A stretch of 64,000 bases of DNA from Zantedeschia hybrid cultivar (lineage: Eukaryota > Streptophyta > Magnoliopsida > Alismatales > Araceae), in the NCBI GenBank assembly GCA_030544215.1, contig JARZZO010000011.1, forward strand, positions 53,317,587-53,381,586, in the 5' to 3' direction. A program made the translations under genes and the position numbers. Shown piece by piece: positions 34,882-45,750 of the stretch (positions within the stretch are counted from its first letter, which is position 1; each line of letters begins with the position of its first letter). The notes below the pieces were generated by a model. The model was not told where the DNA came from, did no database searches, and saw nothing but the letters and a program-made list of their open reading frames with translations.

Positions 34882-35505
34882 GAATATGACATAATAAAGA
34901 CATCGTGAACAGGATGTGGAGCAGCAGGGTGTTGATCCTAGTTGGCAACATTGCACACTTGTGGACAATAGGCAGAGAGGAGGGTCAAATGCAATTGGTG
35001 TGGAAAGGAGATGGGTGGAGATGTGTATCGTCTAAAAAATCATATTGCTAGCATAACAAGAGACGTCTGCAGATGTAAGTCAATTCCGCTGAACTTGAAA
35101 AAGAAAATGAGGACTTATATGCTAGGTAAAAAAGCACAAAAAGATTTATCATCTCAACAACACATAGATATGCAATATGAGATATCAGGGTGCTAGAGAC
35201 GAAGGGATTACACTATGCATGTTCACCGGCCGATCAATTTAGATGATGATGATGAGGAGGAGGAGGAGGAGGATGATAAGGAGGAGAATCCAGATGACCC
35301 TGATGCACAGTACACCAGAGCTGTTCGTACCAGTTTACGGGCAAATAGAGAGGATGATGACCGGCGAAGAGGCATAAGATCAGATCATCAGGTGGATCAA
35401 TGCCTACCAGTTTTCAATCTGGGAGGCTCTTCTACTTGTAGGACTGCTAGTTTTGTGTTGGGTTGTGGACGGACATCAGATGTGGCACGCGGTCCTATGG
35501 ACTAA
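34882..35505 (+). pseudogene. hAT-2 transposase N-terminus: BED finger and acidic linker
   Basis: VDPSWQHCTLVDNRQRG (from about 34935) begins the BED finger. After a frameshift near 34990, MGGDVYRLKNHIASITRDVC completes the His/Cys half. A stop at 35195 precedes an acidic linker (DDDDEEEEEEDDKEENPDDP at 35230-35290), encoded by GAT/GAG repeats. Linker acidity is shared with hAT-1. Confidence 0.8.
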
Positions 35506-35508
35506 TTT

Positions 35509-36899
35509 TTGTACAAATCAAGGTCTGCCAGACAACCTGGAATCAAGCAAGTATTGAAAGGAGTCAAGGCCTCAGTAAAAAATGCCTTGAAAGGAATTAT
35601 GAAATGGTTTTTACATGTAAGTGTGCCAGCACATACAACATCCAGTCCATATTTTCAGACGATGGTGGATGTAATTGCAGATGCTGGGCCTGGTGTAAAG
35701 GCCCACACACCTCGCTACATTTATAATGTTGGGCTCGAAGAGGAGTATAATAACTTGAAGGTATGTGTCGACAATTTCAAAAATGTGTGGAAGAAGCATA
35801 GTTGTACCATCATGTGTGATGGTTGGACATGGACCACAAGGAGATCTATGATTAATTTTCTTGTATATTACAGTGAGGGGATTATTTTTTTGAAGACTGT
35901 GGATGCCTAAAACAAAATAAAGAATGATGAATATTTGTACAAGCTAATGAATGACGTAGAAGAGGAAATTTGTGAAGAAAATGTTGTGCAGATAGTCACT
36001 GACAACGAACTAAGCTACAAAACAGCTGGTAGATTGTTAATGCAGAAGAAGAACCATTTGTACTGGGTGCCTTGTGCAACACATTCCATTGACTTGATGA
36101 TGGAAGACATAGGCAAAGACCCTTTTGTTGTTGAGATGGTACAGCATGCTCAGATGATCACGGGATTTATTTATAGTCACAACAAGATCTTAAATACGAT
36201 GAGAGAGCATATAGGTGGACGGAATCTTCTTCGTATTGACCTTGTCAAATTTGCATCCAACTTTATCTCTTTAGAGAGTTTGGGTAAAGACAAGCATCAG
36301 TTGGGCCAGTTAGCCCACTCTGACGAGTTTCTGGCACATATAGGGATACTGAGGGCCGATGCTAGTAATGTTGCCTTGGCAGTGAAATCACTAGTTGGGG
36401 AGAGAAGTTTTTGGGATAAAATTTCTCGCTATCTGAAAGTGGTTGAGCTTCTGGTACATATTCTGAGGTTAGTTGATGGAGATGACAAAAATGACATGGG
36501 ATATTTGTATGAGGCCATAAATAGAAAAAAGGAGCACTTAAGGGAAAGTCATCCTACAACTTTTGAAAAATGGTGGAGGATCATCGATGATAAATGGGAG
36601 TCGATTCTCTATCATGATCTCTATATTACTGGTTAATCCTTCATCTTTTCTACTTGATTTTATTTGATTAATTTTAATGACATTTATTTTGATAACTAAT
36701 GAACATTAATTTAAATGCAAGATATTTTTTCAACCCAAGGTATCAGTATAGTGAGAGCGTGCATAATGATGGGGAGGTCTTTCGAGGCACAACTAATGTG
36801 ATTACTAGAATAGTAAGGAATACGAATGAAAGGATAGATGCCTTAGCAGAGGTAACATACAAAGTAGTAGTTTATGAAAATCCAGTCTTCTATCATTAA
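35509..36899 (+). pseudogene. hAT-2 transposase catalytic core (DUF659 region)
   Basis: Two long frames, 35509-35910 and 35935-36636, hold most of the core. TIMCDGWTWTTRRSMINFLV near 35810 supplies the first Asp; VVQIVTDNELSYKTAGRLLM near 35980 supplies the second. YWVPCATHSIDLMMEDIGKD near 36060 is the C-x2-H motif. SDEFLAHIGILRADASNVAL and LRLVDGDDKNDMGYLYEAI mark the insertion domain. One stop separates the frames, and a run at 36699-36899 (NARYFFNPRYQYSESVHNDG) continues after a possible intron at 36635-36698. Confidence 0.88.
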
Positions 36900-36924
36900 C
36901 TTATGCCATTTATATTTATTTTGT

Positions 36925-38434
36925 AGATGGAGAGATTTAAATTGAAGATTGGTATTTATGGAGATGAGGACGTCAGGACTGTAATAATGAGGACAACTCC
37001 AAGTGAATTACATAATAAATAGCCAAACATTCAATTTAATGAATTACTACCATTCATTATTAACATAATCGTCCTTCTTTTTTCTTTTGCAACAGCTGAA
37101 TGGTAGATCTTGATTAATTACAGACAAGCTGCCACAAACCCTTCGGTGTATGTTGCAGTGAGAGTACTTAGTCAAACCACTTCTTCCAGTCAGTGTGAAA
37201 GAAATTAGACTATATTCAGTCTCATTTACATGAAGGTTCGTAGCAGATTGGGTGTTTTTAGGCTGGAGAAGTTGGTATATTGTCACTACAACATGCGCCA
37301 AAAGATTAGGCAGATTCAGGAAAGATAAAAGTTTGAAAGACAGAGATTCATGGAATTTGCTGGCAGACCAGTTGATGAGCTTGTACATCATATTGACATT
37401 GATAAACTGCCAGATAAAGAACACCCATTGCATTCTTGGGTGAAGAGCAGAGCAGCCAGAGATGCACAGCCCGAGTTTGATCCTCAGGATCGGAGTTAGA
37501 TAGGAGGTGAATTAGATGCAGTAGTTGCTCGAGATCCTGAATTTCAAGCAACATAAGAAGGAGGTGCACGTATTCTTCAGAGGCGTCGAAAGTCAGCCAC
37601 ACTAGCAAACACTGTTAGAACTTCTGCCTCTCAGCCAGCACTCAGGAAATTAGCTATTCAGATGGATCCACATAGAAGAAAGGAGAAAGAGCCAGCGAGA
37701 CCTTCATTGTAGTCATCTAGCAGTAAAAAGAAAACACAATCAAAAGGAAAGTAAACAATGAGTGGACCCATCGGAAGAAGAACAAGGGGGATACACAGCT
37801 AGAGTTCAGCAGACTAGAGAGACACTTGAGGACACCTCAGCTTTACCACCTCACTTGGCCAGCATGTACGAAGCAGAGAGACAAACCTACAGGCGTAAAA
37901 GAAGGCAATTGAGGAAAACAAGCCAAGTGGGGAGTGATGACTCCACTGAGGATGAGGATGACGATGATGATGATGATGGAGATGGTGATGGTGCTGCTGC
38001 TGCTGGACTATCAAAAGGTTCTGCATTTGAGAGCAATTACACAAGATACAAAGATTACTCCGCACCTCCGAGTCATTCTGGAAGAGCCCAAGGCCAAAGA
38101 CAAGGACAACAAAGGAGATTTGAAGGCCAACAGAGACAGACATGATATGATTGGCTCCATGAGAAGATGCATCTTCTTATCTGCTCATTTTTCACCCCTC
38201 TACACTACTGAGGGTTACTCTGGACCTCCACCTATACAGTATGGTATTTATGTCCCTCCAATACAATCAGGAAAAAGTTCAAGCCAACAAGCTTACACAC
38301 TTCGAGGGATTCAAAAAGGATTCAAAGACCTCGCTAGCTCCTTATTTGGCTATAGATATCCAGCACATATGTTGGCATATTATGGCCCGCTAGCTCAAAC
38401 TTATGAGTCGGATGATGAAGGATCACATATGTGA
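36925..38434 (+). pseudogene. hAT-2 transposase dimerisation domain and C-terminal tail
   Basis: VAVRVLSQTTSSSQCERN, a stop, then TIFSLIYMK at 37150-37230 is the hAT dimerisation core. LEKLVYCHYNMRQKIRQIQ follows. The tail has poly-Asp at 37950-37985, encoded by a GATGAT microsatellite. The final frame reaches DLASSLFGYRYPAHMLAYYG and ESDDEGSHM before a stop at 38434. Several stops and frame changes interrupt it. Confidence 0.82.
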
Positions 38435-38776
38435 TCTTTCTAATGTATTTTTTATTAATTTCATGTGAAATACTTCATAATGTCTTTTTTAATTAGTGCA
38501 CAATAATAATTATTAGCGAGTTATTTGTCTTTAATGTTTATTTTTTATGAATGTACATAAATTGCATTCATTTTTATTGTACATTCATTGAATAATATGT
38601 ATATTTTTTTTCCCTATTTTTTTTAAATTTTTCTGATTTTTTCTCATTTGTTTATTATTTTTTTAGTCGGGCCGACCATACTTCATCAGGACTCGGCCGA
38701 TCCAGATTACATCGGATCGGGATCCACGAGTCCCGATTCAGGGACCCAATCCGACCTGGAATTACTTGCTTCTGCC

Positions 38777-39710
38777 TGAGAGTGAGGTTGTGAATGAAAC
38801 TTTATCTGCATTTGCCTGTCAGAAGCTGCCATGTGTGCCTAATGATGATACTATACTTAAAGTTCTCACGTACTCTCGACAAACTTGGCAAAAGAAGAGA
38901 CCGCTTGCAGATATGCCACCTCAAGGAGCTACTAAAATTTCAGGCTTGCTAGTTGGTTCCTCCATAATTTCTTGGCCTGATCTTGACCTTCCTATTGCTG
39001 TTCGAAAAGGTACAAGATCGTGTACTCGTCATTCGATCACTAATTTTGTTTCTTATTCTCGTCTCTCACCTGCACATTATTCTTTCTTATCTACCATCTC
39101 TTCATATCATATTCCTAACTCACATTCTAAGGCTGTGAAAGACCCTAAATGGGTGGCTGCTATAGATGAAGAAATGTGTGCACTCATTCAAAATGGCACT
39201 TGGGAGTTGGTAGACATGCCTAAAGGGAAGAGCTTGGTTGGCTCTCGGTCGGTGTACACTATCAAATACAGCTTAGATGGTACTGTGCAAAGGTATAAGG
39301 CTAGACTGGTAGCCAAAGGGTTTACAAAAACGTACGGTGATGACTATTTGGAAACTATTGCTCTAGTTGCAAAGTTGAAATTTGTGCGGGTTATTTTATC
39401 TCTCACTGTCCAGTTTGGTTGGGAACTTCATCAATTGGATGTAAAGAATGTGTTTCTGAATGGTGACTCGCAGGAAGAAGTTTATATGCAACCACCTCTT
39501 AGGTTTGTTGTCAGGGGGAGAGTCTGCAAGTTGAGAAAGGCATTGTATGGCCTAGAACAGTCTCCTCGGCCTGGTTCGATCGTTTTCGGACAGCAATGGG
39601 TCGTTTTGGTTATGTTCAAGGCAACTCCGATCATACGTTGTTTACTAAATGGTCTGATGGATAGCTTGTGGTGCTTCTTGCCTATGTTGATGACTTGATG
39701 TTATGATTAT
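38777..39710 (+). pseudogene. Copia-1 reverse transcriptase (RVT_2)
   Basis: The frame restarts at PESEVVNETLSAF. RVT_2 landmarks are PKWVAAIDEEMCALIQNGTW, RYKARLVAKGFTKTYGDDYL, and the catalytic QLDVKNVFLNGDSQEEVYMQ. KALYGLEQSPR follows. A frameshift at about 39575 moves the rest to another frame, where LAYVDDLM, the YVDD active site, is intact at 39675-39700. A second frameshift follows directly, so a full RT cannot be made. Confidence 0.93.
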
Positions 39711-40398
39711 TACAGGTGATCATAAGGCAAAAATTTGCAAATTAAAGGTAGACCTCGCCAGGGAGTTTGAGATCAAAGATCTAGGTGAGCTCAAGTATTT
39801 TCTTGAGATTAAGATGGCCATATCTCAACATGGACTTTATATTTATCAATGGAAGTATGCTTTGGACCTGTTGAATGAGACTGGAAAGTTGGGTTGTAAG
39901 CCTGCCTACACTTCGATTCAGGCAAATCATGGTTTGTCTAATTCTGCATTAGTGACGAGACTTTATGTCAAAGGCTAATAAGGGAGTGTATCAACATCTT
40001 GTGGGGAGATTACTTTATTTGTCACTTACTCGACCTAATATTGTTGATGCAGTCAATGTTGTTAGTCAGTTTATGCATGCTCCTCGGGTCCCTCATATAC
40101 AAGCTATGGAGCGCATCCTGCGTTGTGTCAAGTCATGCCCCAGAAAGGGCTGCTATATAAAAAAGGTGTTCCCACTTGAATGTTGAAGGTTTTTCTGATA
40201 TTGATTGGGTAGGTTCTCGTGATGATCAAAGATCAACTAGTGGTTATTGCACTTTTCTTGGTGGCAATTTAATAGCTTGGCGCAGTAAAAAACAAAGTAT
40301 ATATGCTCGTTCAAGTGCTAAAGCATAATATCGAGCCATGGTGTGCTCGTTCAAGTGTTAAAGCAGAATATCGAGCCATGGCATGGTCTTTCTTAGAT
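39711..40398 (+). pseudogene. Copia-1 RT connection and RNase H, first part
   Basis: ITGDHKAKICKLKVDLAREF and IKDLGELKYFLEIKMA continue the RT. KGVYQHLVGRLLYLSLTRPN and the RNase H DEDD start VEGFSDIDWVGSRDDQRSTS follow after a frame change near 39970 and another near 40180. The catalytic Glu of RSSAEAEYR is Lys here (RSSAKA), followed by a stop. The block GCTCGTTCAAGTG..ATATCGAGCCATGG is tandemly duplicated at 40305-40380 (two ~47-base copies). Confidence 0.9.
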
Positions 40399-40406
40399 GT
40401 TGTGGC

Positions 40407-40639
40407 CAGTAGCGGACGGAGAAATTTTGTCCAGTGGGGTCACTCGGGCAGTAAGTCATAAGCATGACTGGGTCAGTGGAGTCTTAGGCTAGGCCATATG
40501 GGGTCCTGGGTTGGGCCAGTGGGGTTCTAGACTGGGTCAATGGGGTCCCGGGCTAAACTGCATTGGACTGGGCCAATGGGCTTGGCAAAATCCAGTGGGA
40601 TCCCAGCACCCCACTGGGTTAACGTTGGATCTCCCGCTG
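40407..40639. mobile_element. 233-bp hAT-type MITE inside Copia-1 RNase H
   Basis: A perfect 8-bp duplication GTTGTGGC (40399-40406 and 40640-40647). Ends are CAGTAGCGGACGGAG and, from the right inward, CAGCGGGAGATCC, resembling the CAGTGGCGGA ends of a common plant hAT group. The body is a set of diverged repeats of GGGCCAGTGGGGTYCNRG. Removing it rejoins the RNase H frame before LLIKLYCDNK. Confidence 0.88.
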
Positions 40640-40647
40640 GTTGTGGC

Positions 40648-40946
40648 TTTGACTTTTCTTACAAGACCTTGGTGTTCAGGTTCATCTGCTGATAAAATTG
40701 TATTGTGACAACAAGGTTGTTATTAATATTGCCAACAATCCTACTCAACATGATCGGACTAAACATATTGAGATTGATCGCCATTTCATCCGTGAGAAGC
40801 TTGACTCTGGGGAACTCTGTTTGCCTTACATTCGCTCTACCGATCAACTCTCTGATGTCTTCACCAAGGGTTTGACTTGAGAATAGTTCAACTCCATATT
40901 GTCCAAGCTGTACATGATTGATATCTATGCTCAACTTGAGGGGGAG
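40648..40946 (+). pseudogene. Copia-1 RNase H, second part, and polypurine tract
   Basis: LYCDNKVVINIANNPTQHDR, TKHIEIDRHFIREKLDSGEL and RSTDQLSDVFTKGLT are the standard C-terminal end of copia pol. They include the CDN Asp and the IDRHFI motif. It ends in a stop at 40878. The polypurine tract TTGAGGGGGAG abuts the 3' LTR at 40946 and would prime plus-strand DNA synthesis. Confidence 0.93.
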
Positions 40947-41218
40947 TGCAGTCAGAAATAAGAAACAAGGACCTTTATGTAATAGTTCTTATTTTATTTG
41001 CTATTTTTTGTCATGTATGTGACTAATGTTGTTCTTACTTCTTAGTCGCAACTAGGAGCTTTTTAGTCTTTTGGATGTAAGTGTTCTTTTGCCCCAAGAG
41101 CCTATTAATATGAGATGATGGGGAAAGTCTGCATGATGATCTGATCCCCTATGTTGGATCTCCCTTGTGTCCGTGCCCTTCTTCCTCCCTCTCTCATCTC
41201 TCTCTTTTGTTTGCTACA
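40947..41218 (+). repeat. Copia-1 3' LTR
   Basis: 272 bases, TGCAGTCAGAAATAAG to TTTGTTTGCTACA, followed by the GCCAC target-site copy. It is slightly longer than the 5' LTR because of small insertions near 40968 and 41035. Confidence 0.95.
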
Positions 41219-41934
41219 GCCACCTCCCCACTTAGGCACCGCTCACTCACTGGCTGTTAACATCTCATTCACCCACCAAAACTTAGTGCAATGAACTCAG
41301 CCATATGATGACCTTGGAACACCCAATGACCAGTTATGATATATGGGAGTAGCTTAATTGAATACGAAAGACTATGCTGTAACGATTTTACCTTGTTGGG
41401 AGTTACGCATCAGTATTTTTAACATAGGATGTCTTTTAATTTCTCTTCATTTTGTACAGGTCTCATGTATCTGCCAGTGAAAGAAGGGAAAAGAAATGAG
41501 AAATAGTAGAGGGAAGGGCCGGTTAAGTCTCCTAGAACCACACAAATGTGCAAGGAAATGACACTAGTTGTTTTCTCCTTAGCGATCAATACATCCACAC
41601 AAACTGAGGAAACTATATCCTAATAGAAATCCATCCTTTTAGAAAATGAATGGAAAAAGTTCCACATAGGCATAAGAAAAAAGCACACAGAATATTCATT
41701 GATCACAAAATATAAACTGCCAAGAGAAAATAATTCCCTAAAAAAAATGAATGAAGCCTTCCAAAATTTATTTTTGACAATAAATGTCTTCCAAAAACTT
41801 ATGCTTATAAGCATGCCCAATAGATGTCTTAAAAGACTCAATGGTATAAGGAAATAATGTTTCCCAACAAGGTCAAATCATAACAGATTTTGCATTTGGT
41901 GTATTTCATATGCCATGAAATTCTTCATATATAC

Positions 41935-42047
41935 CTAAAGGAAACATCTAATTCTTCCAAACAAGTGTACAGAAAATATCTTATCAATAAACCTGCTAGA
42001 ATAGCATCCTTCTGCCAGCGCAAAAGATAGCTGGGAGCCCATACTAC
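41935..42047 (-). CDS. Putative host-gene exon, downstream of the pair
   Basis: Minus-strand exon with acceptor ATACTTTACAG| and donor CCTTTAG|GTATAT. In the phase set by the previous exon it reads VVWAPSYLLRWQKDAILAGL then LIRYFLYTCLEELDVSFR without a stop. An alternative phase (GSMGSQLSFALAEGC...) is open too but ends in a TAG at the junction. No family recognised. Confidence 0.4.
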
Positions 42048-42173
42048 CTGTAAAGTATAAGCATATAATCTCAGACACAATACACAGTTTCCTATGATTT
42101 CCTCCCCCCCCCCCCACAAAACAAAACAGAAGAGAATTGACCAGTGCAAAAGGGGAGGAAAAGAAAAACTTAC

Positions 42174-42248
42174 CTTCATCAGCACTATCTGCATTATGGA
42201 TGCTAGAACTGGATTTGTAATCGTTACAAATGAGTGTATCCACACTTT
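42174..42248 (-). CDS. Putative host-gene exon, upstream of the pair
   Basis: A 75-base minus-strand exon with acceptor TTGTCTAG| and donor GATGAAG|GTAAGT. Reads KVWIHSFVTITNPVLASIMQ then IVLMK, a mildly hydrophobic stretch; the alternative phase is SVDTLICNDYKSSSSIHNAD. It joins the 41935-42047 exon in phase. It may belong to the same minus-strand gene as 8.8-9.6 kb, but nothing ties them together except strand. Confidence 0.38.
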
Positions 42249-45200
42249 CTAGACAATCTACAAGTTATGAGCACCAACTTTAGTTTAGCTTGCGTTACTA
42301 TTCATAGAAGCCTTCAAATGGGGAACAAGCAGGAGGTTCCAGTTCCAAATGTACTTAGATAAAATAGAACAAGAAAAAAAAAAAAAAAAAAAAGAATCTC
42401 CTGGAGGTCGATGCAGCATATTTAACTCCTGCTTAACTAGTCAACAGGCATCACATACATTTGAATATTCCCAGTTGCAGCTGACTAGAGGTTCCAGCAG
42501 GGGTGGACTTGATAATTCTGCTGGTGGACTTGATAATACTGAATAACATTGGGAAGAGATCGTGCAAAGGGGAGATATTTTTCAAGGAAAGTGTACTTGA
42601 GCTCTAAGCACCACTAAATTAGAGGTGGAGATGTCATATTCAACATTACATGCATCAGAATTTTTTTCATCTGTGTTCATTTCTTTTGATTGAGGAACCA
42701 TGCTAAAGACTAAGCAGAACTGCTATATTTAAGTCGCATGTAGCAAGATTTGAAGACAAATGAATATCACATAACAAAAACTAAGAGTTCAAGGGGGACA
42801 AATGTGGGATCCCCAGTTCCCCAGAGGGGCAATGTTGGGAGAGGACCACAAAGGAAGGAAAGGAATGGGAAGTGTATTGAGAGAAAAGGAAGGGACCACA
42901 CAGGTGGGGCTGAAGATGTGGCTTAGCTGCCATGGGAACAGCCAGGGGGCTGCACAGTGCAGAAAGCTGATGGTCTGTAGTGAGTGTAGGGTAGAGGGAC
43001 ACGGACCCTTGCCTTGTCACAATATGTTGGCAACAGTAAATACCCGATAACTCCGGAATACCATATCCGAAGATCACTTATGCACTCCAAAGAGCATTTA
43101 GGCTCAAATCCACTCCAATAATAAGATTCTCTCAAAACCCTTTTTCAGACTACCCATCTCTAACAACAAAGATAGAATTTACCGAACTGCTCCATGTCTT
43201 TTGTTTACAAATAAGTGACATTTGCATACTAGAGATGGGTAGTGTGCCCACGTACATTGTTTGATAACTGATTGAGATGTGGGAGGGAGGCAGCATTTGT
43301 CTATCATTAGCCTTGAGTTCCTGGACTCAGCAAGGATAACTGTGCAGGACAATGTTACCATTGTGCGTCCTAGGGATTTTGTCCCTCAAAATTAGACAAA
43401 GCATGTCAAGTAGGAAAGAGGTGAGAGGTATGGGAAAATCAGAGAGAATTCTGGAAAAATCTCAGAAATTGAGAAGGTGCCCTTCACTACTGTATCTTGC
43501 ACAGGGAAACAAACTGGAAGCAAGGACTGTTCAGATGGACTTATAAGCGAGTTCAGGAGGTTGTGATCTTAGGATAGATACCGTTTCAGTCCCTGTATGC
43601 CCCTCGGCTGTGCTTCTTTTCTTTTTTTTTTACTTTTTCAACCAACTTTCGAGTGGGATTTGTGCCTTTGTACAGAAAGATGCTGTCAGAGTTTTGATTT
43701 AAGGTGCATTTGGTTCTATGTAAAACATATCCAAAATGGAAAAGGTCTTCTAAGGAAACAAATTTACCAGAAAAATGAACATAAATTTGTCATTTAGTAT
43801 TAAAAAATGTTCTCAGCTGCTGTAGAAAAGAGCATTTTGTCCCATCCCATGGATGCCAAAATCGGGAAAAGGAGGGGTGGTCAACAAATCAAGAATTCTG
43901 CTTACTGGGGTTCTTCGGATTGCCAATCATTGTGCTACACTTTCGGGAAAAGTCTTTCATTCAGCCCATTTTATATGAAACCAAACAGACTCATAGCTAG
44001 GCGGCTTGTCGTAGGTGGATTCATGGAAGGAAAAGGATGTTTTCATTGCAATCTAATGGGTGATAATCTGTCGATTTTTAAAGCTACGTGGCTCATCCTT
44101 AACCATGTTGTAAGGTGTAATTAAAACCATGATTTTGCTAGAGTTTGAATAGTTAATAGTACTCAATGACAAGTTTTAAGGGTGTAATAGGGGCCGTTTT
44201 CACACTGTTTAGTGAATATTACAGCATATATTTTGTGCATATTGATGTTATTGGGCCGTCCAACTCAAAACCTTGAGGCATTAAGTGGAGTAGGCACCAT
44301 CTATTTCAGCATTGTTTCTTTTGCCCCTTTTTCAATGTGGGATTATTCTAACAGTGCATGTAAGCCCCTTCATAACAACTCAATTATAGAACCAAATGTC
44401 TATGACCTTGTGGCATTTAACTCTTGTATAAAGGCTGACAATCTCCCTATTCTACTGAATGTCATTTAGTGACCTAGCAACTAGGTTTCCATTTTGACTA
44501 GGTCTACAATATATTTGCATCATTAAACAATCAATTGTAAGACCTAGAGGCCTTGTCGTTAAGGTAAAACTGTGTCATGTTCTTGCTGTAATCACATGTA
44601 AAGAACAGGGTATAAACATGAAATTTGACCTTGTAATATGAGTTCTGCACAGAAAAACATGGCATAAGTAGAGCACAACATTTAGGAAACGTAAGTTGCC
44701 AGTATATAAATATGTAGAACAGGCACTCATGACCACGTAATTAAGTGTTCTACTTGTATGTATATATGTACGTGTACGTACGTGTGTATGTGTATATATA
44801 TAGTAACTATGTTAATTTGGGAAGGGGTGAAAACTATGGACATGATTCCTATGGCCATGTACTCTTCTAGACCAAGACTATGTTGTTGCACTACCATGGA
44901 GGCTTTCGCCTCTTTTAGGTGGAGCGATACCCTAACACTACTACCTTACCTCTTTTAAGACGAGACCCTACTCATGGTGGGAGTTGGGAACCGTGGCCCA
45001 ATTATGACAGTAGAGGTACATCAGGACGTCAGATAGCCTTTATGACCGAGAGATATAGGTCCAATCTCGGCATTCCTAACTTGGAACACTAAGAGAGTTT
45101 CGCTTGTATGCACACATGGTCAATTTTTAGACCTCACAGTTTCATGAGCTGTTGAGAACAACTAGTCCTACTTGCTTGCCTCACCTTTTGTGACAGTCAA

Positions 45201-45742
45201 CAGCTGTTAGGGCAGATGGGCAAGGACCTAGTTAAGTCTATTTATACCTATTCCACCGAGGCATGGCGATCTTAGCTAGTGTGTCACTGACCCTGTCACT
45301 TCTGAATTCAGTTAGTCAGAGTCACTTTAAAAATAAATTGAACTGCATGACTACAAATAGATGACCCCTGTAGCACCAATCTTGAGACAACCGAGTGCAT
45401 AGAAATGGATAAGCCTAATTGTGGGTACGACAAAATATGGTCAAAAGAAACTCAAATGACCGTTGTAGTGACCCTGATAACTAACCCTTTGCTTACCTAC
45501 TCAACGTATATTTAAAAAAAAAAAACTTTTAGAATAATGCAATATAACAGCCAATAAGTAAGGTATTTAAAGTCCAGTCCAGGAGAAGTAGAGTCTTAAA
45601 GCAAGTAGTGCGGTACTTTGTTTAAGTGCATCCCTCAGTATACAGTGGTCTATTTTCTTGCATTTTAGTTTAATTTCATGCATTAGAGTAGAATTTCCTT
45701 CCTTAATTATGTGCCTATTATTAGATCTATCCTTTCTTTTTT
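42249..45742. other. No recognised gene; host-like AT-rich DNA
   Basis: Contains a pure A run at 42373-42393. An inverted pair, CTACCCATCTCTA near 43151 and TAGAGATGGGTAG near 43230, spans about 90 bases. Alternating TATG/ACGTAC microsatellite lies at 44755-44805. Open frames of up to 105 codons (for example 43807-44124) show no domain. 44700-45400 has the texture of an old LTR, but I cannot define ends. Confidence 0.3.
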
Positions 45743-45750
45743 GTGATGAG

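Larger units (their letters stand above)
33585..38768 (+). mobile_element. hAT-2: 5.2-kb coding hAT inserted in Copia-1
   Basis: The 8-bp duplication is CTTTTGCC (33577-33584) against CTTCTGCC (38769-38776), one mismatch. In both copies it encodes the LLP where the Copia-1 frame rejoins. The right end, from outside in, is CAAGTAATTCCAGGTCGG followed by GATCGGGATCC and CGGCCGATCC words (38668-38765). The left end (CATGGTTTCCCCCC) has lost the motif block. Order: leader with (CT)n, leader intron with ~150-bp repeats, BED finger, acidic linker, DUF659 core, dimerisation domain, acidic tail. It has many stops. Confidence 0.9.
29602..41218 (+). mobile_element. Copia-1: Ty1/copia LTR retrotransposon with three inserts
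   Basis: Flanked by a perfect 5-bp duplication GCCAC (29597-29601 and 41219-41223). Both LTRs start TG and end CA. In order: 5' LTR, Met-tRNA primer site, gag with zinc knuckle, protease, integrase, reverse transcriptase, RNase H, polypurine tract, 3' LTR; integrase before RT is diagnostic of Ty1/copia. Removing a LINE (31740-32482), hAT-2 (33585-38768), a small element (40407-40639) and one duplicate of each target site leaves about 5.4 kb, normal for a plant copia element. All frames carry stops or frameshifts. Confidence 0.95.

Noticed and set aside
43807..44124. A 105-codon plus-strand ORF
   Set aside because: Composition is ordinary for chance ORFs in this AT-rich region and no motif or neighbouring exon supports it.
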